A stretch of 8,889 nucleotides of DNA from Planctomycetaceae bacterium (GCA_003503535.1 DOCI01000144.1:2910-11798); one strand, 5' to 3'. Shown: positions 1 through 7,410, counted from the stretch's first letter. Made by a program: numbers and translations. The notes: generated from the letters alone by a model not told the origin.

Positions 1-7
1 AACAGCC

Positions 8-655
8 ATGTCCGAAAAGCATCCGACCAGCCTTGGCGAGGTTTATACCCAGCATCACGAACGCGGCGAGCGACTTGGGAAGTCATTTATCGAAGACATT
101 CGAGCGGAATGGTTCTGCAAATGGATTGGAACCGGCAAAACGATTCTGGATCTTGGCGGACGAGATGGCACATTAACTCGCCATTTTGCACCGGGAAATC
201 AGGTCGTTATTGGCGATATTGACACCTCCGCGATGGCGATTGCCGAGCGGGAGTTGGGAGTCGATACGATTGAGGTCAATCTTAATGAAGCTCTTCCCTT
301 TGAAGATTCGAGCTTTGATGTAATCGTTCTGGCGGAAGTTCTTGAACATCTGCCCTATCCGAAAATCACATTCGGCGAGATTCAGCGAATTCTCAAACCG
401 GGTGGAATGCTCGTTGGAAGTATTCCGTTGGCTTATCACCTGAAAGATCGCTGGCAGGTTGTCCGTGGTCGAAAATTATGGATGAACGGCGATCCGACTC
501 ACGTGCAATTCTTCAAATACGATGATCTACTTGCATTCTTCAAAGAGTATCTGGACATCGAGCAGGTCGTTTCCGTCAAAGGGGGCAAGAAAGCCGAGTG
601 GTTCCCAAAACTCTTCGCCCGCGACGTTGCTTTCTGCTGCAGAAAAGCTGCTTGA
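8..655 (+). CDS. Class I SAM-dependent methyltransferase (methyltransferase-11/UbiE-like fold)
   Basis: A 215-residue soluble protein that should transfer a methyl group from S-adenosylmethionine; the acceptor cannot be read from the sequence. The Rossmann-type motifs appear in order: motif I ILDLGGRDG at residues 46-54, the acidic end of strand 2 (GDID, 69-72), the motif III region around VNLNEALPF (90-98), motif IV FDVIVLAEVLEHL (103-115), and the post-motif ILKPGGMLVGSIP (128-140). Motif I reads GGRDG rather than the usual GCGxG but keeps the glycines. A downstream HVQFF segment (165-169) resembles the H-hxxF stretch common in methyltransferases that sit near polysaccharide or glycosyltransferase genes, so a sugar or lipid acceptor is possible. 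There is no signal peptide or membrane segment. The ATG at position 8 gives a normal N-terminus, but no stop lies upstream in frame inside the window, so a longer start cannot be excluded. It is the only gene on this strand before the convergent gene pair. Confidence 0.85.
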   Translation: MSEKHPTSLGEVYTQHHERGERLGKSFIEDIRAEWFCKWIGTGKTILDLGGRDGTLTRHFAPGNQVVIGDIDTSAMAIAERELGVDTIEVNLNEALPFEDSSFDVIVLAEVLEHLPYPKITFGEIQRILKPGGMLVGSIPLAYHLKDRWQVVRGRKLWMNGDPTHVQFFKYDDLLAFFKEYLDIEQVVSVKGGKKAEWFPKLFARDVAFCCRKAA

Positions 656-764
656 TCCGGATTGTTTGCGAAAGTATTCCCACCCCGGGTCAATGCACAC
701 TCGCTTGCGCTTCTTGCTTGTAATGATCAGCACGAAGATGCTTCACATTGATTGAATCGGCGGG

Positions 765-789
765 CCGAGCCAGTGATGGCTCGGGTTTT
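765..789 (+). terminator. Intrinsic terminator after the methyltransferase gene
   Basis: A perfect 7-bp GC-rich stem, CCGAGCC (765-771) with GGCTCGG (778-784), closes a six-base loop and is followed by GTTTTATC. This fits a rho-independent terminator reading rightwards, about 110 bases after the methyltransferase stop. Read on the other strand the hairpin has no T run behind it, so it is at best a weak stop for the convergent GAF gene ending at 814. I see nothing else in 656-764. Confidence 0.7.
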
Positions 790-813
790 ATCATGATGAT
801 TGTGGTCGATTAA

Positions 814-1326
814 TTACAGGTTTTTTGAAATCTTGTCGGCCAAGCTCAATAAATTTTGTGGCACCTCATTCTCCAGTTGCCAGGCTTCTGCCCAGGAAAC
901 GGCCAGTACTCCTACGATTTGATCATTTTGATTGGAAATCGGACAGGACAGAGAACAGCGGGCACCGAAGCGCTCTAACCAACCTGCAGATTTTCTAAGA
1001 TCCCCAGATTGCTCTTCGACACGGGCTAAGGCCGGGCGTTGATTGACAACCGCATTGACGATGCCAAGTTGAGTCTGCTCGAGAGGAACCTTGAGTGTTG
1101 CTGCTTGAAACTCATCTGCGACCTGAGCGTCAAATCCATTTGCGCAGCCAAAGCACATCAGATGTAAATCGGTTTCGGTCTTTTTCCATAGACCAACTGC
1201 CCAGGCAGCGGTCTGATCAACCAGATCATTTGCATCGTTGCTGGATCTCAATTCTCTGGTTTCCGGAGTGCTCAATAACTGTGCAAGCTTTCGAGCCAGG
1301 GCGTCGATATTCGATGAGTCGGTCAT
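814..1326 (-). CDS. Small stand-alone GAF-domain protein
   Basis: A 170-residue soluble protein that looks like one GAF sensor domain with no attached output domain. The N-terminal helix (about 5-20) leads into a helix and strand around AWAVGLWKK (41-49). The second half has the characteristic GAF ending: an ARCSLSCPI segment (122-130), a turn, then QIVGVLAVSW (136-145) and a closing helix LLSLADKIS (159-167). GAF domains bind small molecules such as cyclic nucleotides or haem, or mediate dimerisation; the ligand is not readable here. Cysteines at 58, 61, 124 and 128 could allow redox or metal sensing, which is speculation. The gene starts 46 bases after the stop of the phosphatase on the same strand, so the two are probably cotranscribed and may act together. 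The ATG at 1326 lacks a clear Shine-Dalgarno sequence. The GAF call rests on pattern, not a search. Confidence 0.65.
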   Translation of the reverse strand: MTDSSNIDALARKLAQLLSTPETRELRSSNDANDLVDQTAAWAVGLWKKTETDLHLMCFGCANGFDAQVADEFQAATLKVPLEQTQLGIVNAVVNQRPALARVEEQSGDLRKSAGWLERFGARCSLSCPISNQNDQIVGVLAVSWAEAWQLENEVPQNLLSLADKISKNL

Positions 1327-1372
1327 AGTGGATGGAAATTGCTTTCGTTTTCACCAGTGATTTCGGAAATGA

Positions 1373-2647
1373 CTATCTTGACATACCATTAAACAGGATT
1401 TCAATCGCTTTGGACCAATCCAGTAAGGCTTGTCGGTATTTTTTGGCATTCATGGCTGTTTCGGCTTGCTGGACGGTCGCTTCGTATGTGGACCAGTTGC
1501 ATTTCCACTCGCCAGCTTTGGCGGTCGCAGCAAGCTTTATCGCTGATTCTCGAAGTTTGTCGGCAGTGGAAAGTGACATGCGAATGGCAGCGGTTCGATA
1601 AGGTCGAAAGAATACCGTTGAGGAAGCATCCTCTGGAGAATCCAGATCGTTCTCAGTCTCTTCGTAACGGTGACGTTGTCGACCAATTAAAAATCCCCAC
1701 AGGAGTAGACCTGATGCCAGAAATCCAAGCATCGCTGCCGGGATGGCCAATTGGTAATACGAGAGCACGCCTGCTCCTAATCCACAAATTAATGTAGCCA
1801 GGAACAGCAATGGTTGTGCCCATTTTGAATGAACAGCAGCCTGATGATACTCCGCAGTGGCAGGTAAGTTCACGACACCATCCTGTTTGCTGATACGCAC
1901 GATGATCACTGTGCAGTTATCTCCACCTCCACGCATGTTTGCCAGATTTACGAGTAGTTTGGCGGCTTCACTTGGTGGCATATTTTTGGCATAAACACCG
2001 ATTTCAATATCACTCAGGTATTTGGTCAGACCATCAGAACAGAGCACGAAGACATCGCCCGGCAGATATTGAAACGGTCCCTCGATATCGACACGCACCG
2101 TCGGGTCGGGGCCCAGGCAGCGGGTCAGGACATGGCCATATTTTTCCGCATCGACATTCTCGAGCTGAGCATTTCTTCTTTGCCTCAGTTTCTGTTCCCA
2201 GGCAACGGTGTGGTCAAATGAGAGTTGATCAATTCGTTCATCGCGAACACGATAAACGCGACTGTCACCAACATGGCCAACCAAATATCCATCGGCACAG
2301 ATGACCAATGACGAACAGGTTGTGCCCATACGTTTGAAGTCGCGATTGTGATTTCCAATTTCGTAAATCGCACTGTTGGCTTCCCGCATTGCTTCATGCA
2401 AAGCATCGGCTGGTTGTTCGTGAGCCGACTTGAAGTACACGTGAGGAAGGGTATCAATGGCAGTTTTACTGGCCAGTTCTCCGACTTCATGCCCCCCCAT
2501 CCCATCGGCAACAGCAAACAGATGACCGCGTGAATACCATTGGCTATCGTCGGGACAAAGAGTCAGCGAGTAGCAGTCCTCATTGTTAAGTCGCTTCATC
2601 CCGGTATCGGAACGTGAGGCATACTGAAATTTCGGGGTCCATTGCAT
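1373..2647 (-). CDS. Membrane-anchored PP2C-family protein serine/threonine phosphatase
   Basis: A 424-residue protein that should remove phosphate from Ser/Thr residues in a metal-dependent reaction. The catalytic domain (about 3-254) carries the PP2C motifs in order: [12 protein letters not shown] (13-24), VADGMGGHE (46-54), MGTT (107-110), GHVGDSRVY (124-132), LCSDGL (202-207) and GGGDNCTV (240-247). The metal-binding aspartates in DG, SDG and GDN are all present, so it should be active. After the domain, residues about 278-322 form two closely spaced hydrophobic segments, a hairpin anchor that leaves both the catalytic domain and the tail in the cytoplasm. The last 40 residues are helical and TPR-like (pattern [15 protein letters not shown]). 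I chose the ATG at 2647 because it directly precedes the conserved start of the domain; a TTG at 2659 would add four residues. It leads a likely operon with the GAF gene. Such phosphatases normally oppose Hanks-type kinases, and none is encoded here. Confidence 0.9.
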   Translation of the reverse strand: MQWTPKFQYASRSDTGMKRLNNEDCYSLTLCPDDSQWYSRGHLFAVADGMGGHEVGELASKTAIDTLPHVYFKSAHEQPADALHEAMREANSAIYEIGNHNRDFKRMGTTCSSLVICADGYLVGHVGDSRVYRVRDERIDQLSFDHTVAWEQKLRQRRNAQLENVDAEKYGHVLTRCLGPDPTVRVDIEGPFQYLPGDVFVLCSDGLTKYLSDIEIGVYAKNMPPSEAAKLLVNLANMRGGGDNCTVIIVRISKQDGVVNLPATAEYHQAAVHSKWAQPLLFLATLICGLGAGVLSYYQLAIPAAMLGFLASGLLLWGFLIGRQRHRYEETENDLDSPEDASSTVFFRPYRTAAIRMSLSTADKLRESAIKLAATAKAGEWKCNWSTYEATVQQAETAMNAKKYRQALLDWSKAIEILFNGMSR

Positions 2648-2702
2648 AACGATTATCAACTCAAAAGACGGGAATCGTCTGAAGTATTTTATTGTTGGTC
2701 CT

Positions 2703-2729
2703 TGTGCTCACCAGGAAATGAAGAGCACA
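2703..2729. repeat. Inverted repeat upstream of the phosphatase gene
   Basis: TGTGCTC (2703-2709) and GAGCACA (2723-2729) are perfect 7-bp inverted arms with a 13-base spacer, about 55 bases upstream of the phosphatase start. The site may be an operator or a hairpin in the mRNA leader. A shorter hairpin, AGACG/CGTCT with a five-base loop, lies nearer the start at 2666-2680. The rest of the 360-base divergent region 2648-3008 holds no gene I can support. Confidence 0.35.
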
Positions 2730-2940
2730 TGCCGAGAGAAATGCCGTTTGATGATTCCATAATAAAGTCTATGAAGATTCTATGAGCCAGAGCCAGTCTG
2801 AAAGGGGGGGCTTGTATTTGTTTTTCTGTTACCCGTGGTTCAAGGGGGTTACTTACTTTAGTCGTTCGGGGTTTCAGGCTACGATAATGGGGTCACAGGT
2901 GCAATTCATCTGCTCATACATAAGCCGCTCTTACTTCCGG

Positions 2941-2968
2941 TTGAGTATTGTCCAATTATTATTATGAG
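2941..2968 (+). promoter_or_regulatory. Possible sigma-70 promoter of the secreted DUF3887-like gene
   Basis: TTGAGT (2941-2946) and TATGAG (2963-2968) are separated by 16 bases in an AT-rich stretch. This would start transcription near 2975 and give a leader of roughly 35 bases before the ATG at 3009. The -10 match is only moderate, so this is a candidate based on position and spacing. Confidence 0.3.
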
Positions 2969-3008
2969 TCATGACGGAACAACGACTCCGATTTTGCAGG
3001 CAGCAATT

Positions 3009-3764
3009 ATGAATTCGAAAATCACATCTTCTTTCAGAACAAGCTGTAATCGAATCGCGTTTTTTCTAGCCCTGTTCGCCCTGAATTCGCAGGCGATGGC
3101 TCAAGGCGATGGAGAAAAACTGGACCAGTTTTTAAACGCAGTTCAATTGGGGGAGACGGAAGGTCTGCTCAATCTGATGCATCCCAAACTGGCTGAGCAG
3201 ATTGACCCTCCGATTCTCGAAGCGTGGTTGCAATCTGTTGCCTACAAACTGGGAAGCGTGGAAGTCGTTTTGCCTGCTACGTCCATTATAGCCGGGGATC
3301 GTGAGGAATTTACATCCAATGTGAGTTTTACGAAGGGGACGGCTCGAGTCGCGATTACGGTATTGAATGAGTCGATTGTTGCTTTTGAAGTGCAGTCGGA
3401 TGAACTGGCAAACTGGTTCCAGAGGCCAACCAGCCTAAAAATCTATCGTGATCGAGTCGAGCAATTCATGACTGCTCTCGATAGTCAGGATTATGAGCTT
3501 TGTTTGTCACTGATGCATTCGCAAATTGCAGAAAAATTGAGTTCTGAGGTCCTAAGCGAGTACCTCGAAAAAGTCGAGCAAGTCGTCGGTGCTTCAAGGA
3601 CCCGTAAATTCCAGTTTGCCAAATTGACTGTCTTACCTGACGAACGGCTTGAACAGATCGACTTGTACTACGAAATCGAAGGCAGCCTGGGGAGCGTCAC
3701 CGCAGAATTCGCGATCCGCTTTCAGGGAATGCGGGGTCAGCTCGTCGGATTTCGTTTCCGGTGA
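3009..3764 (+). CDS. Secreted protein with two tandem DUF3887-like domains
   Basis: A 251-residue exported protein of unknown function. Residues 1-31 form a signal peptide: basic N-region, hydrophobic core IAFFLALFAL (16-25), and an AMA-Q cleavage site after residue 31. The mature protein is an internal duplication. Repeat 1 starts LDQFLNAV at 38 and repeat 2 starts VEQFMTAL at 150; both continue with an acidic helix, then LLNLMHPKLAEQI or LCLSLMHSQIAEKL, then a helix ending LQSV or LEKV, followed by beta strands. By hand alignment about 13 of the first 40 positions are identical between repeats, including the LMH core. The pattern resembles DUF3887 and related NTF2-like cone folds, which often form small-molecule or peptide pockets, but no catalytic residues can be named. 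I chose the ATG at 3009 because it starts the signal peptide; an ATG at 2964 would add 15 residues in front of it. No partner gene is evident. Confidence 0.75.
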   Translation: MNSKITSSFRTSCNRIAFFLALFALNSQAMAQGDGEKLDQFLNAVQLGETEGLLNLMHPKLAEQIDPPILEAWLQSVAYKLGSVEVVLPATSIIAGDREEFTSNVSFTKGTARVAITVLNESIVAFEVQSDELANWFQRPTSLKIYRDRVEQFMTALDSQDYELCLSLMHSQIAEKLSSEVLSEYLEKVEQVVGASRTRKFQFAKLTVLPDERLEQIDLYYEIEGSLGSVTAEFAIRFQGMRGQLVGFRFR

Positions 3765-3850
3765 ATCGAGAGGCCTTCTCTTAACAGTAACCATTGGCGG
3801 AGCAATTGCACGAATCGGTAGTTCGTAATAAGAAATCCGTGGGTGCGCAC

Positions 3851-3887
3851 AAAAGAAAACGATCCCCATTTTGTGGCATGAGGATCG
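3851..3887 (-). terminator. Intrinsic terminator of the 56-residue protein gene
   Basis: Read on the minus strand, CGATCCTCAT pairs with ATGGGGATCG (arms at 3878-3887 and 3860-3869) around an eight-base loop, giving a 10-bp stem with a single G-T wobble. It is followed directly by TTTTCTTTT (3859-3851). It begins about 30 bases after the stop codon at 3918. This is the best terminator in the window. The stretch 3765-3850 to its left holds nothing I recognise apart from a weak GAGA/TCTC palindrome just after the convergent gene's stop. Confidence 0.8.
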
Positions 3888-3917
3888 ATTCAAATATTCA
3901 GCGTGCTCGATTGAGCT

Positions 3918-4088
3918 TTATTCGGCAGTTTCGAACTCGATAAACGGGCTGATTTTTCGGGCTTTTTCCAAGATTTCCTGCTTTTCAGTATCATTCTTGG
4001 CAGCTTGATACTTGGCACGGAACTTAGCGATTTTCACTTTGCGGGTTCGCTTACGCGCCATTTCCCGATCACGTTCAATACGAGGCAT
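3918..4088 (-). CDS. 56-residue basic helical protein, DUF6800-like
   Basis: A short intracellular protein beginning [20 protein letters not shown] and ending [11 protein letters not shown]. Residues 1-25 are strongly basic and rich in Arg/Lys, residues 25-45 ([20 protein letters not shown]) look like an amphipathic helix, and the tail is acidic. There is no signal peptide or membrane segment. I believe this matches the short planctomycete family catalogued as DUF6800, whose members share the RIERDRE start and a KISPF-type end; that is from memory, and the function is unknown. The basic N-terminus would suit RNA, ribosome or DNA binding, which is inference only. The reading is backed by independent signals: a TATAAT box 32-37 bases upstream and a strong terminator 30 bases downstream, making it a self-contained transcription unit. 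No clear Shine-Dalgarno sequence precedes the ATG. It lies divergent to the mla operon. Confidence 0.75.
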   Translation of the reverse strand: MPRIERDREMARKRTRKVKIAKFRAKYQAAKNDTEKQEILEKARKISPFIEFETAE

Positions 4089-4120
4089 GGTAGTCTAAAA
4101 ACTTTCTGAGATCGACTTGA

Positions 4121-4150
4121 ATTATACAGAGACAACTATTCAAGAATAGT
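4121..4150 (-). promoter_or_regulatory. Promoter with overlapping palindrome for the 56-residue protein
   Basis: On the minus strand a perfect TATAAT lies at 4126-4121, placing transcription start near 4114 and giving a leader of about 25 bases. No good -35 hexamer sits at the right spacing. Instead a perfect palindrome, ACTATTC-AA-GAATAGT (4135-4150), covers roughly -21 to -36, where a repressor or activator would act. Confidence 0.5.
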
Positions 4151-4298
4151 CGTGATTTCACTATGCAGAAAAGTGTAGCTAACTCTATTACAGAGGTCAA
4201 ACCGGAACGACATCTCATCAGGAGCAGTCGGGAAATTCCTCTCGCTCTGTATTGCTCAAATCGATAAGCTTCGCCTCTATGAATTGAACCGACCGTAT

Positions 4299-4317
4299 TG
4301 TTCACAGGTCTGTTCAC
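4299..4317. repeat. Short direct repeat TGTTCAC upstream of mlaE
   Basis: TGTTCAC occurs at 4299-4305 and 4311-4317, a 12-base period, in the 291-base divergent region (4089-4379) that must hold the mla promoter. Tandem half-sites of this kind can bind an activator, but the length is short enough for chance. I see no convincing -35/-10 pair for mlaE. Confidence 0.2.
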
Positions 4318-4379
4318 TTGTGAGTACTGGTTCTCAACGCAGAAGAAATAGATCGCAAGAGAAAAAGAGTCCGAGACAG

Positions 4380-5198
4380 ATGTCGATAGTTCAGCAAGAG
4401 CGTTGGAATCCTGTGGTCTGGCTGGGGGAATTGGTGATTGCCCCCGTGTCAGTCATTGGGGATTTTGCGCTGTTTGCCTTATTGACACTTCGTTGGACGT
4501 TTTCCCGCTGGCCGAAAGGCAACGTCCTCTGGGCGAATCTCTATCAGATTGGCGTCTTGAGCCTGCCAGTCGTCATGGTGACCGGTGGATTTATCGGCAT
4601 GGTCCTGGCTGTACAATCTTACGATCAGCTTCGTGTGATGCACATGGAATCCCGTTTGGGTTCAGTCGTTAATATGACTCTCGTCAAGGAACTCGGTCCT
4701 GTACTGGCAGCCACAATGCTGGCTGGTCGTGTGGGAAGCGCCATTGCTGCTGAACTCGGCACAATGCGTGTCACCGAACAGATCGATGCCCTGGAAGCAT
4801 TGGGCGCAGATCCGATTCAGTATCTGGTTGTGCCTCGTTTTCTGGGTTGCGTTCTATTGATTCCGATGCTGACGATCATCGCCGATACCGTTGGCATGTT
4901 GTGTGGCTGGGTTTTCTCCACAACTGTTCTCGGCATCAACAGTTACTACTACTGGTATCACACCTACGCCTACATTTCCCTGTTAGATGTCTACTCGGGG
5001 ATTCTGAAAAGTATTTCCTTCGGAGCGGCGATCGCACTGGTTTCCTGTCACCGCGGATTTCACGCCAAAGCCGGGGCTCAGGGAGTCGGAACAGCTGCGA
5101 CTCAGACTTTTGTTTTCTCCTTTGTCCTGATCCTCTTCCTCGATTTCCTGGCAGGCGTTGTCCTGTCGCAGGTTTATATCTGGCTGGATCCGGCATAG
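4380..5198 (+). CDS. mlaE: MlaE-family phospholipid ABC transporter permease
   Basis: A 272-residue integral inner-membrane protein, the permease of the Mla (MlaFEDB-type) system that moves phospholipids between the inner and outer membranes. Hydrophobic segments fall around 59-79 ([20 protein letters not shown] region), 155-185 and 243-268, after an N-terminal amphipathic stretch. The family signature is very clear: [19 protein letters not shown] (from 103) through the coupling-helix motif [16 protein letters not shown] (130-145), then LVVPRFLG, and later [16 protein letters not shown] (227-242). The length is close to the usual 260 or so. I chose the ATG at 4380; a TTG at 4284 would add 32 residues rich in Arg and Ser that look unlike a MlaE N-terminus, although an extension cannot be excluded. 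It is first in the operon, followed after 163 bases by mlaF, and that unusually large gap holds a REPIN-like element. Confidence 0.92.
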   Translation: MSIVQQERWNPVVWLGELVIAPVSVIGDFALFALLTLRWTFSRWPKGNVLWANLYQIGVLSLPVVMVTGGFIGMVLAVQSYDQLRVMHMESRLGSVVNMTLVKELGPVLAATMLAGRVGSAIAAELGTMRVTEQIDALEALGADPIQYLVVPRFLGCVLLIPMLTIIADTVGMLCGWVFSTTVLGINSYYYWYHTYAYISLLDVYSGILKSISFGAAIALVSCHRGFHAKAGAQGVGTAATQTFVFSFVLILFLDFLAGVVLSQVYIWLDPA

Positions 5199-5273
5199 GA
5201 AGGCGGAAAGTCGAGTGGATAAATGTTTCATTCGCAGGTTGGTTTGGCGAAACGCAACCCCGCAAAAAGAAGT

Positions 5274-5341
5274 GTAGGTCAGGCAATGCCTGGCGAATTC
5301 AGACGTTAATATTTAATCCTCTCAGGCACAGCCTGACCTAC
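5274..5341. repeat. REPIN-like element: two inverted REP hairpins between mlaE and mlaF
   Basis: The left unit is GTAG (5274-5277) followed by the hairpin GTCAGGC-AAT-GCCTGGC (5278-5294). The right unit is its inverted partner: hairpin TCAGGC-ACA-GCCTGA (5322-5336) then a C and CTAC (5338-5341). The outer 11 bases, GTAGGTCAGGC and GCCTGACCTAC, are perfect inverted repeats. The AT-rich 27-base spacer is itself near-palindromic at TTAATATTTAA. GTAG next to a short GC-rich palindrome is the known hallmark of REP sequences mobilised by RAYT (TnpA-REP) transposases, and paired inverted REPs form REPINs or BIMEs. Transcribed, it would fold into either two small hairpins or one long one. No RAYT gene is in the window. 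Confidence 0.75.
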
Positions 5342-5361
5342 GGAATTTCATCCATCGAACT

Positions 5362-6168
5362 ATGAATTCAGACCACCAAACTCCACTTCTGGAATTGAAT
5401 CACGTCTCCCGTTCATTTGGGGCACAAGGGGTTCTCAGTGATATCAGTCTGCAGGTCCAGCCAGGAGAAACGCTGGTCTTAATTGGTGAGAGTGGATGTG
5501 GGAAGAGTGTCACCACAAAATTGCTGGCGGGCATGTTGGAGCCAACCGCTGGAGATGTCATGTGGCGGGGTGTCGATGTCAAGAGATTAAAACCAGCTGA
5601 AAAACTCAAGCAACGTTTGCGTATCGGATACCTGTTTCAATCGGCGGCTTTGTTCGACAGTTTAAATGTGTTCGAAAATATTGCGTTCGGGTTAAGACAA
5701 AATACACGCAAAAAAAACGAGGAAATCCAAGATATTGTTTACAGCCGGCTGGTTGATGTCGGCTTGAATAGCGATGTCAGTTCAAAAATGCCAGCTGAGT
5801 TATCGGGCGGAATGAGAAAGCGTGTTGGACTGGCGAGAGCTTTGGCGATATCGCCGGATATCATCATATACGATGAACCGACCACCGGACTCGATCCTGT
5901 GATGAGTGATGTGATCAATGAATTGATTCTCTCTGTTCGTGAGCAACGTCCCGTAACCAGTATCGTCGTGACACACGATATGCACACCGTCCAGAAAGTG
6001 GCGGATCGCATTTTGATGCTATATCCCCTTTCACGACTGCCAGCGGGAGAAAATCAGGTCATTTTTTCGGGAACGGCTGATGATGCTTTTCACGCGGACG
6101 ACGTTCGCGTTTATTCCTTTGTACATGGGGATGCAAGTCAACGTTTACACGAATTGAGTGCCGCGTAA
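5362..6168 (+). CDS. mlaF: MlaF-family phospholipid ABC transporter ATPase
   Basis: A 268-residue cytoplasmic nucleotide-binding subunit that powers the MlaE permease by ATP hydrolysis. All ABC motifs are intact: Walker A GESGCGKS (42-49), Q-loop with Q93 in [20 protein letters not shown] (90-109), ABC signature [15 protein letters not shown] (147-161), Walker B IIIYDEP (167-173) with the catalytic Glu172, D-loop TGLDP, and switch His205 in VVTHDM. The [12 protein letters not shown] stretch after the Q-loop is typical of MlaF/TTG2A-type proteins. Length matches the family at about 265-270. The ATG at 5362 is the natural start, immediately before [10 protein letters not shown]. It follows mlaE after 163 bases that include the REPIN-like element and precedes mlaD by 57 bases, so the three are probably one transcript, with mlaE/mlaF balance perhaps affected by the hairpins. 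Confidence 0.93.
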   Translation: MNSDHQTPLLELNHVSRSFGAQGVLSDISLQVQPGETLVLIGESGCGKSVTTKLLAGMLEPTAGDVMWRGVDVKRLKPAEKLKQRLRIGYLFQSAALFDSLNVFENIAFGLRQNTRKKNEEIQDIVYSRLVDVGLNSDVSSKMPAELSGGMRKRVGLARALAISPDIIIYDEPTTGLDPVMSDVINELILSVREQRPVTSIVVTHDMHTVQKVADRILMLYPLSRLPAGENQVIFSGTADDAFHADDVRVYSFVHGDASQRLHELSAA

Positions 6169-6225
6169 CAATACCGCCGTTTCAAGCAGCTCGAATTTTG
6201 TTATTCCAACCGTATAGTTTTTGCC

Positions 6226-7410
6226 ATGTCGGAACGTCAGCTCCAATTTCGTGTCGGATTATTCGTTATCGCAGCCGTGCTTACCGGTGTCGTGTTGACG
6301 ATTCAGTTCGGTAAGCTGGACCGCTACACCGAGCCGCGGTATGTCGTGGGGATTCAATTTGATGAACTTTCAGGTGTTAACCCGGGCACTCCCGTAAAAC
6401 AGTCCGGTATTCCGATTGGAAGCGTTCGAGAAGTTTCTATCAATCAAAAGACTCGTAAAGTGGTGGTCGTCGTCGAAATTCGTGAGCGTTTTCAGCTCGC
6501 TGAAGATTCGAAACCGCAAATCATTTCCTCGCTTCTGGGAGATGCCCACATCGAATTTTCCATCGGCACAAGTAATCAGATCGTCTCCGCTGGATTTCTC
6601 TTCCGAGGGATTACGCAACAGGATCCTTTGGCAGCGGTCCAACAGCTCGAAAGTCGAATGAATGAAACGATGAAGTCGTTTGCGTCGACCAGTGAAGAAT
6701 GGCAGCAGGTGGCACGGAATGTCAATTCCCTGATCGAAACCAATCAGGGATCGATTGATGAAATGGTCGAACATGCTGCCGTCTCGTTGCGTCAATTGAC
6801 ACTCGCCATGCAGAAGGCGTCGGTTACACTTGATGAAGCGAATAAATTTATTGCCGATCCCCAACTTCAGCAATCGGTTAAGCAGGCGATGGTTGCCTTG
6901 CCGCATTTGATGCAACAGACAGATATTCTCATTCAGCAAACCCAGCAGACGATCGCCACGACAAACAAAGCAGTCACTTCGCTCGGAAATACAATGGATA
7001 ATTTGGAGACGGTCACAAATCCGATCGCCGCCAATTCCGACCAATTAGTCAGTGGTGTGACGACGAGTTTAGCCTCGCTCAATCAGACATTGGTGCAGCT
7101 TTCATCCTTCAGTAAGCAACTCAATGAAGGGGATGGCTCAATTCAGCGAATGGCAAAGGATCCTCAGCTTTATCAAAATATGCAGACATCCTCAGCTTCT
7201 CTGGCGGCGTTGCTTCGTAACCTCGAACCCATTATGCGGGATATGCAAATCTTTAGCGATAAGATCGCCCGACACCCTGAAGTTCTTGGCGTAAGCGGAT
7301 ATTTGAAGGGGTCTTCAGGAGTGAAGGAAGCCACAATTCAGCCCGCATCTTCAACGGCTCCGACAAATCTTCGAGGCTCTTCCAACGGAACAAATCGATT
7401 CATTCCCTGA
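6226..7410 (+). CDS. mlaD: MlaD-family MCE-domain lipid transport protein, long form
   Basis: A 394-residue inner-membrane-anchored periplasmic protein, the lipid-binding partner of MlaE/MlaF. One N-terminal membrane helix (about 9-28, [20 protein letters not shown]) is followed by a single MCE domain (38-115) with the usual landmarks: [17 protein letters not shown] (51-67) and the LLGDAHIEF strand (103-111). MCE domains assemble as hexameric rings with a central hydrophobic pore. Residues about 134-345 are a long helical region rich in Gln, Ser and Thr with heptad-like spacing, containing [18 protein letters not shown] (302-319), a motif seen in longer MCE proteins. [18 protein letters not shown] (348-365) follows, then a Ser/Thr/Pro/Asn-rich tail. 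E. coli MlaD is only about 183 residues, so this is a long form whose helical part may build a tunnel or needle toward the outer membrane. The ATG at 6226 precedes the membrane helix directly. No strong Shine-Dalgarno sequence is visible. Confidence 0.92.
   Translation: MSERQLQFRVGLFVIAAVLTGVVLTIQFGKLDRYTEPRYVVGIQFDELSGVNPGTPVKQSGIPIGSVREVSINQKTRKVVVVVEIRERFQLAEDSKPQIISSLLGDAHIEFSIGTSNQIVSAGFLFRGITQQDPLAAVQQLESRMNETMKSFASTSEEWQQVARNVNSLIETNQGSIDEMVEHAAVSLRQLTLAMQKASVTLDEANKFIADPQLQQSVKQAMVALPHLMQQTDILIQQTQQTIATTNKAVTSLGNTMDNLETVTNPIAANSDQLVSGVTTSLASLNQTLVQLSSFSKQLNEGDGSIQRMAKDPQLYQNMQTSSASLAALLRNLEPIMRDMQIFSDKIARHPEVLGVSGYLKGSSGVKEATIQPASSTAPTNLRGSSNGTNRFIP

Noticed and set aside
2185..2517. 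110-residue open frame on the minus strand.
   Set aside because: It is a shifted reading of the phosphatase gene, whose own frame carries all the PP2C motifs.
2782..2967. 61-residue open frame on the plus strand in the divergent region, ending in an ATGA overlap with an upstream ATG of the secreted protein.
   Set aside because: Composition is not protein-like, there is no ribosome binding site, and the signal peptide shows the downstream gene really starts at 3009, so the overlap is not meaningful.
3633..3893. 86-residue minus-strand frame.
   Set aside because: It is antisense to the secreted protein and runs through the intrinsic terminator; no ribosome binding site or domain is visible.
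4075..4317. 80-residue minus-strand frame covering the region upstream of the 56-residue protein.
   Set aside because: It overlaps the predicted promoter and the start of the better-supported small gene in another frame and resembles no protein.
4284..4379. N-terminal extension of MlaE from a TTG.
   Set aside because: The 32 extra residues are Arg/Ser-rich with no MlaE resemblance; the ATG at 4380 gives the usual family length.
4847..5365. 172-residue plus-strand frame across the mlaE end and the intergenic gap.
   Set aside because: It overlaps the clear MlaE frame, is rich in Arg, Ser and Cys, and has no domain pattern.
6370..7044. 224-residue open frame antisense to mlaD.
   Set aside because: It mirrors a well-supported MCE gene; its Cys/Arg/His-rich content is what antisense of this codon usage gives.
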